Below, one piece after another: positions 15,543-18,988 of a stretch of DNA of 18,988 nt (positions within the stretch are counted from its first letter, which is position 1; each line of letters opens with the position of its first letter). Both the position numbers and the translations under genes were made by a program. The notes beneath the pieces were generated by a model, which ran no database searches, was not told the DNA's origin, and was given only the letters and a program-made list of their open reading frames with translations. The stretch is from JBBECF01 sp040881945 (GTDB taxonomy: Bacteria; Pseudomonadota; Alphaproteobacteria; Dongiales; Dongiaceae): contig JBBECF010000136.1 of the NCBI GenBank assembly GCA_040881945.1, forward strand, positions 1-18,988, in the 5' to 3' direction.

Positions 15543-15674
15543 GCCGGATTTCCTGCCGGTCCCCTGCGCCGGGGGCGCGCCTTCTTCCGCCGCCGCTACG
15601 ATGACGCGTGCGCGCCGGCCGCAGATCGACTAAATAGTCTATCCAGCACCGCCAACGAGGAAGGGGCGAAAGCG
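15543..15674 (+). promoter_or_regulatory. ppc upstream region with palindrome GACTAAATAGTC
   Basis: The palindrome GACTA-AA-TAGTC (15628-15639) is the only AT-rich element here and overlaps a possible -10 (TAAATA, 15631-15636). It is a likely operator or core promoter for ppc. GAGGAAGGGG (15657-15666) is the ribosome-binding site, 8 bases before the TTG start. No T-run terminator is visible. Confidence 0.4.
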
Positions 15675-18600
15675 TTGCCGCGTCGCGCTGCCATGGACCG
15701 CGCCGAGCCGGCCGGCGATTTGCCGCCGGGCGACGGCTTCGCCCAATTCGCCGCGGCCGGCGACGCGCCGTTGCTGCCGGCGGCGGTCGCCTGTTTTCCG
15801 GAACGCAGCGGCGCCGAGCACGCCGCCCTGCACCGCTCGTTGAGCGAGGCGCTGGCCGAATACCGCCGGCAGGCCGAGCATAACCCCTACAGCAACCCGA
15901 TCCAGCTCCTGGCGCTGGACGTGTTGCGCCGGATCGACGCCGGCGAGCTGTCCTACGGCGCCATCGAGCAGTTGATCCAACGGCTGACGGCGATCGCCTT
16001 CTTCGGCCGGGCCGAACGTCTCGGCCGCTATCTCGGCGAGCGCGACCCGGCGGCCAACGCGGCCGGGATCAAGGCGCATCTCCGCCGCCTGGCCGGCGGC
16101 GATCCTTCGACAGGCTCAGGAGGCGCGGCGCAGCCCTTCGCGGCCTTCAAGGCCGCGGTCGAGCGCGAGCTGTTCGGCATCGTCATCACCGCCCACCCGA
16201 CCTTCGGCCTGGGCGCCGAGCTGTCACGCGTGCTCGCCGAGCTCGCCATCGGGCGCGGCGCCGACGGCGCGCCCTTGGACGCCGAGCGGCGGCGGGCGCT
16301 GTTCCGCCAGGCGATCGAATCGGAACACCGGCCGGACCGCGGCCTCGACCTCGCGGCCGAGCACCGCTTGTCGGTCGAGGCCATCGCCAACATCCAGGCG
16401 GCATTGCGCCGCGTCTACGAATGCGTCTTCGCGGTCGCGGCCGAGCTCTATCCCGATCGCTGGACCGAGCTGTCGCCGCGCCTGCTGACGGTCGCGAGCT
16501 GGGTCGGCTACGACCTCGACGGCCGCTCCGACATCAAGTGGAGCGACAGCCTGTTCAAGCGCATGCGGCTGCAGGTCGTGCAGCTCTCGCATTACCGCGA
16601 CACGGTGCGGCAGGTCCGTCTCGCCGCCGGCGACGCCGCGGCGGCTGAGCTGTGCCGGACGCTGGAGCTCGCGGAATCGCGGCTGGCGCTGGCGATCACG
16701 GAGGTCGGCGACGAGCTCGAGGTGTTCGGCGAGGGCGACCCCGACCCGCAGCGCTGGCACGAGCGCGTGCGCCGCATCGCCAAGCGCATGCACGACAGCC
16801 GCGACCTGCGCCTGATCGAATCCGGCCGGCTGGTCGAGCTGGTCACGCGCGCGATCGGGCTCGCCGCCGACCCGGCGGCCAAGCGGCGCCTGTGCATCCT
16901 GCGCGCCGAGATCGCCGGCTACGGCCTCGGCATGGCCCATACCCACGTGCGGCTGAACGCCACGCAGTTGCACAACGCGATCCGCAAGAGCGTCGGCATG
17001 GAAGGGGCGCCCGACGACCCCAGCCGGCGGCGCTCCTATGTCGCCGCCGTCACGCAGCTGCTCGACGGGGTGACGCCGGTGCGCATCAATTTCGGCTCGA
17101 TGCTGGCCGAGCGCGCGTCGGCGAAGCGCCTGTTCATGCTGGTCGCGCAGATGCTGAAATACGTCGACGCGACCACGCCGGTGCGCTTCCTCATCGCCGA
17201 GTGCGAGACCGCCTTCACGCTGCTCACCGCGCTCTACTACGCGCGGCTGTTCGGGGTCGACGACAAGGTCGACATCTCGCCCCTGATCGAGACCGCCAAG
17301 GCGTTCGAGCGCGGCGCCCGGCTCATCGACGAATGCCTGCAGAACCCGCATTATGCCGCCTATGTGCGGCGGCGCGGCCGGCTGTGCATCCAGACCGGCT
17401 TTTCCGACGCCGGCCGCTACATGGGTCAGACCACGACCGCCGCCACGGTCGAGCTGTTGCGCGCGCGTCTCGGCGCCGTGCTGGTCGAGCGCGGCTTCGG
17501 CGACGTGCAGCTCGTCATCTTCGACACGCACGGCGAATCGATCGGCCGCGGCGGCCACCCGTCGAGCTTCGCCGACCGTCTGGAGTACGTCGCCGCGCCG
17601 GCCAGCCGCGCGCAGTTCGCGCGGCTTGGCCTCGAGGTCAAGCAGGAGGTCAGCTTCCAGGGCGGCGACGGCTATATCTATTACTTCACGCCGGCGATCG
17701 CCTTCGCCACGGTGTGCCGGATCCTCGATTTCGCCCTGACGCCCCCGGGCGACGCGGCGGCGGACCCGTTCTATGCCGAGTACGACTACATCACCGAGTT
17801 CTTCATCACCGTCCGCCAGTTCAACGAGCGGGTGATGGGCGATCCCGCCTATGCGGCGCTGCTCGACGCCTTCGGCGCCAACCTGCTGTACCCCGCCGGC
17901 TCGCGCGCGATGCGCCGCCAGCACGATCGGGCCGCCGCCCACATCGGTCTCGCCCACGCGGCGGAGATGCGGGCGATCCCGCACAACAGCATCCTGCACC
18001 AACTCGGCATGCTGGCAAACAGCCTCGGCGGCGTCGGACAGGCGGCGCGCAAGGACCCGGAACGCTTCCAACGCCTCTATCGCGACAGCCCGCGGTTCCG
18101 CCGCCTGTTCGCCATGGTCGAATGGGCGCTCGAGTTCAGCGACCTCGACGTGCTGAAGGCCCATATCGACATCCTCGACCCCGGCCTGTGGCTGCTGCAA
18201 TCGGGGCACCACGCCAGCGCCGGCGCGATCGACGAGTTGCGCCGGGTCGCCGAGCGGCTCGAGGACGGCGGCGTCCACGAACGTCTGGTGCGCGTCTTCC
18301 GCCTGCTGCAGACGGACCACCTTGATTTGCGCGCGGCGCTCGCCGCGGTCCACGCGGCCGAGCCGCCGCCGGCGCCGCTGATCGCCGGCATCGGCGACGA
18401 CGCCCGCGACAATTTGCACCTGCTGCACGCGCTGCGCATCGCGCTGATCCAGCGCATCTTCCTGCTCGCCACCCACATCCCGGATTTCAGCGACCAGCAC
18501 GGCATCACGCCCGAACGGCTCGGCGCCATGATCCTGCACCTCGACGTCGAGGCGGCGGTGGAGCTGCTGGGGACGATCTTCCCGAAGATCGACCCGGCGC

Positions 18601-18761
18601 CGACCGACGGCGATTTCGGCGAATCCGCGACCTATCGGAGCGACGCCAACCAGTCCTACGAGCAGGAGCACGAACGCATCTTCCAACCAATCGCGCGGCT
18701 CTACGAGCTGGTCCGGCGCAGCAGCTCCGGCATCATGCACACCATCGGCGCGATCGGTTGA
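15675..18761 (+). CDS. ppc: Phosphoenolpyruvate carboxylase, divergent serine-cycle type
   Basis: The 1028-aa protein (883 aa in E. coli) fixes bicarbonate onto PEP to give oxaloacetate. Recognisable elements are VITAHPT (H174), VGYDLDGRSDIKWSDSLFKR near residue 280, GFSDAGRYMG (about 575-584), THGESIGRGGHP (H619, R625) and MRAIPH near the C-terminal third. Several differ from the classical enzyme: F replaces E after TAHPT, R581 stands where a Lys is expected in the YSDSAKDAG motif, and HGES replaces HGRG. This looks like a separate, alphaproteobacterial PEPC lineage; the location behind mtkAB fits serine-cycle use. TTG 15675 is chosen because GAGGAAGGGG lies 8 bases upstream; ATG 15693 is an in-frame alternative. 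Residues 143-150 (DPSTGSGG) come from a repeat-like insert (16104-16120). An amidase gene starts 21 bases after the stop. Confidence 0.88.
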   Translation: MPRRAAMDRAEPAGDLPPGDGFAQFAAAGDAPLLPAAVACFPERSGAEHAALHRSLSEALAEYRRQAEHNPYSNPIQLLALDVLRRIDAGELSYGAIEQLIQRLTAIAFFGRAERLGRYLGERDPAANAAGIKAHLRRLAGGDPSTGSGGAAQPFAAFKAAVERELFGIVITAHPTFGLGAELSRVLAELAIGRGADGAPLDAERRRALFRQAIESEHRPDRGLDLAAEHRLSVEAIANIQAALRRVYECVFAVAAELYPDRWTELSPRLLTVASWVGYDLDGRSDIKWSDSLFKRMRLQVVQLSHYRDTVRQVRLAAGDAAAAELCRTLELAESRLALAITEVGDELEVFGEGDPDPQRWHERVRRIAKRMHDSRDLRLIESGRLVELVTRAIGLAADPAAKRRLCILRAEIAGYGLGMAHTHVRLNATQLHNAIRKSVGMEGAPDDPSRRRSYVAAVTQLLDGVTPVRINFGSMLAERASAKRLFMLVAQMLKYVDATTPVRFLIAECETAFTLLTALYYARLFGVDDKVDISPLIETAKAFERGARLIDECLQNPHYAAYVRRRGRLCIQTGFSDAGRYMGQTTTAATVELLRARLGAVLVERGFGDVQLVIFDTHGESIGRGGHPSSFADRLEYVAAPASRAQFARLGLEVKQEVSFQGGDGYIYYFTPAIAFATVCRILDFALTPPGDAAADPFYAEYDYITEFFITVRQFNERVMGDPAYAALLDAFGANLLYPAGSRAMRRQHDRAAAHIGLAHAAEMRAIPHNSILHQLGMLANSLGGVGQAARKDPERFQRLYRDSPRFRRLFAMVEWALEFSDLDVLKAHIDILDPGLWLLQSGHHASAGAIDELRRVAERLEDGGVHERLVRVFRLLQTDHLDLRAALAAVHAAEPPPAPLIAGIGDDARDNLHLLHALRIALIQRIFLLATHIPDFSDQHGITPERLGAMILHLDVEAAVELLGTIFPKIDPAPTDGDFGESATYRSDANQSYEQEHERIFQPIARLYELVRRSSSGIMHTIGAIG
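16104..16120 (+). repeat. Dispersed CCTTCGACAGGCTCAGG-type repeat within ppc
   Basis: The 17-mer CCTTCGACAGGCTCAGG belongs to the very common CCTTCGACAAGCTCAGG-like dispersed repeat seen between genes in many proteobacteria. Here it is in frame inside ppc and is read as DPSTGSG, in a loop-like stretch between two conserved segments. Confidence 0.6.
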
Positions 18762-18782
18762 GGCCGGAATAGACCGCCCGCC

Positions 18783-18988
18783 ATGTCCGGGTTCCGCGAG
18801 TACGACCAGCATGACGCGCTCGGCCTGGCCGCGCTGATCGCCAACAAGCAGGTCAGCGCCGCCGAGGTGCTGGAGGCGGCGATCGGGCGCGTCGAGGCGG
18901 CCAACCCGCGCCTCAACGCCGTTGTCCACAAGTTGTACGACGAGGCCCGGCGCACGATCGCCGCCGGCCTGCCGGCGGGGCCGCTCGC
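18783..18988 (+). CDS. Amidase (amidase-signature family), N-terminal part
   Basis: The open frame from ATG 18783 runs off the window after 68 codons. The start (YDQHDALGLAALIANKQVSAAEVL then EAAIGRVEAANPRLNAVV) is the standard N-terminus of amidase-signature hydrolases, the GatA/AtzF-like group, in which a helix with 'S..E....a..RIe..NP.lNAV' precedes the catalytic Ser-Ser-Lys region, not reached here. Such enzymes hydrolyse amide bonds; the substrate cannot be told. It follows ppc by only 21 bases and may be in its transcript. Confidence 0.85.
   Translation, partial: MSGFREYDQHDALGLAALIANKQVSAAEVLEAAIGRVEAANPRLNAVVHKLYDEARRTIAAGLPAGPL

Noticed and set aside
16224..18929. 901-codon minus-strand open frame opposite ppc
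   Set aside because: It is an antisense shadow of ppc; the plus strand carries recognisable PEPC motifs over its whole length.

Overview
This is a very GC-rich chromosomal segment, most likely from an alphaproteobacterium. Supporting signs are the serine-cycle gene order malate-CoA ligase beta, malate-CoA ligase alpha, PEP carboxylase; a CtrA-like box (TTAG-N7-TTAACC); and Shine-Dalgarno-led GTG, TTG and ATG starts. All convincing genes lie on the plus strand. The species cannot be named from the sequence.

Layout. (1) 1-2826: the end of an unrecognised gene, then an exported acetamidase/formamidase-family protein, a short exported TAXI-like (TRAP-type solute receptor) protein and an exported helical-repeat protein, the last two overlapping. 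(2) 2905-4185: a UDP-sugar dehydrogenase of the TviB/WbpA type. (3) About 4190-12900: an accessory island. It opens with a conserved pair of small mobile-DNA-type ORFs (161 aa, and an 87 aa HGG-motif protein) and two back-to-back hairpins. Next comes a lower-GC operon: a frameshifted ribbon-helix-helix regulator, then three different DNA aminomethyltransferase-like proteins (617, about 708 and 1088 aa) joined by a 14-base overlap and an ATGA overlap, then a 36-codon ORF that also starts by ATGA overlap and looks like a remnant. One sampled 60-base line is about 62% GC inside the operon and 80% outside. (4) 13009-18761: mtkA-mtkB, then a roughly 500-base regulatory stretch, then ppc. (5) 18783-end: the start of an amidase.

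How it fits together. mtkA, mtkB and ppc make malyl-CoA and oxaloacetate in the serine cycle of C1 assimilation (or related glyoxylate/C4 metabolism). The methyltransferase operon looks like a restriction-modification or phage-defence locus, but no helicase, PglZ, phospholipase-D nuclease or specificity subunit is visible. A nuclease-like N-terminus on the third enzyme is only a possibility. An imperfect direct repeat of about 40 bp (34 of 41 aligned columns identical by eye) lies at the 3' end of the sugar dehydrogenase gene (4150-4189) and again just before mtkA (12900-12940). It brackets the island exactly and looks like an old attachment-site duplication.

The 10-N gap at 15110-15119 appears to be an assembly artefact. 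The sequence after it begins with a 27-base inverted copy of mtkA and then repeats the sequence before the gap, so mtkB probably ends at a TAA at 15176-15178 with nothing really missing.
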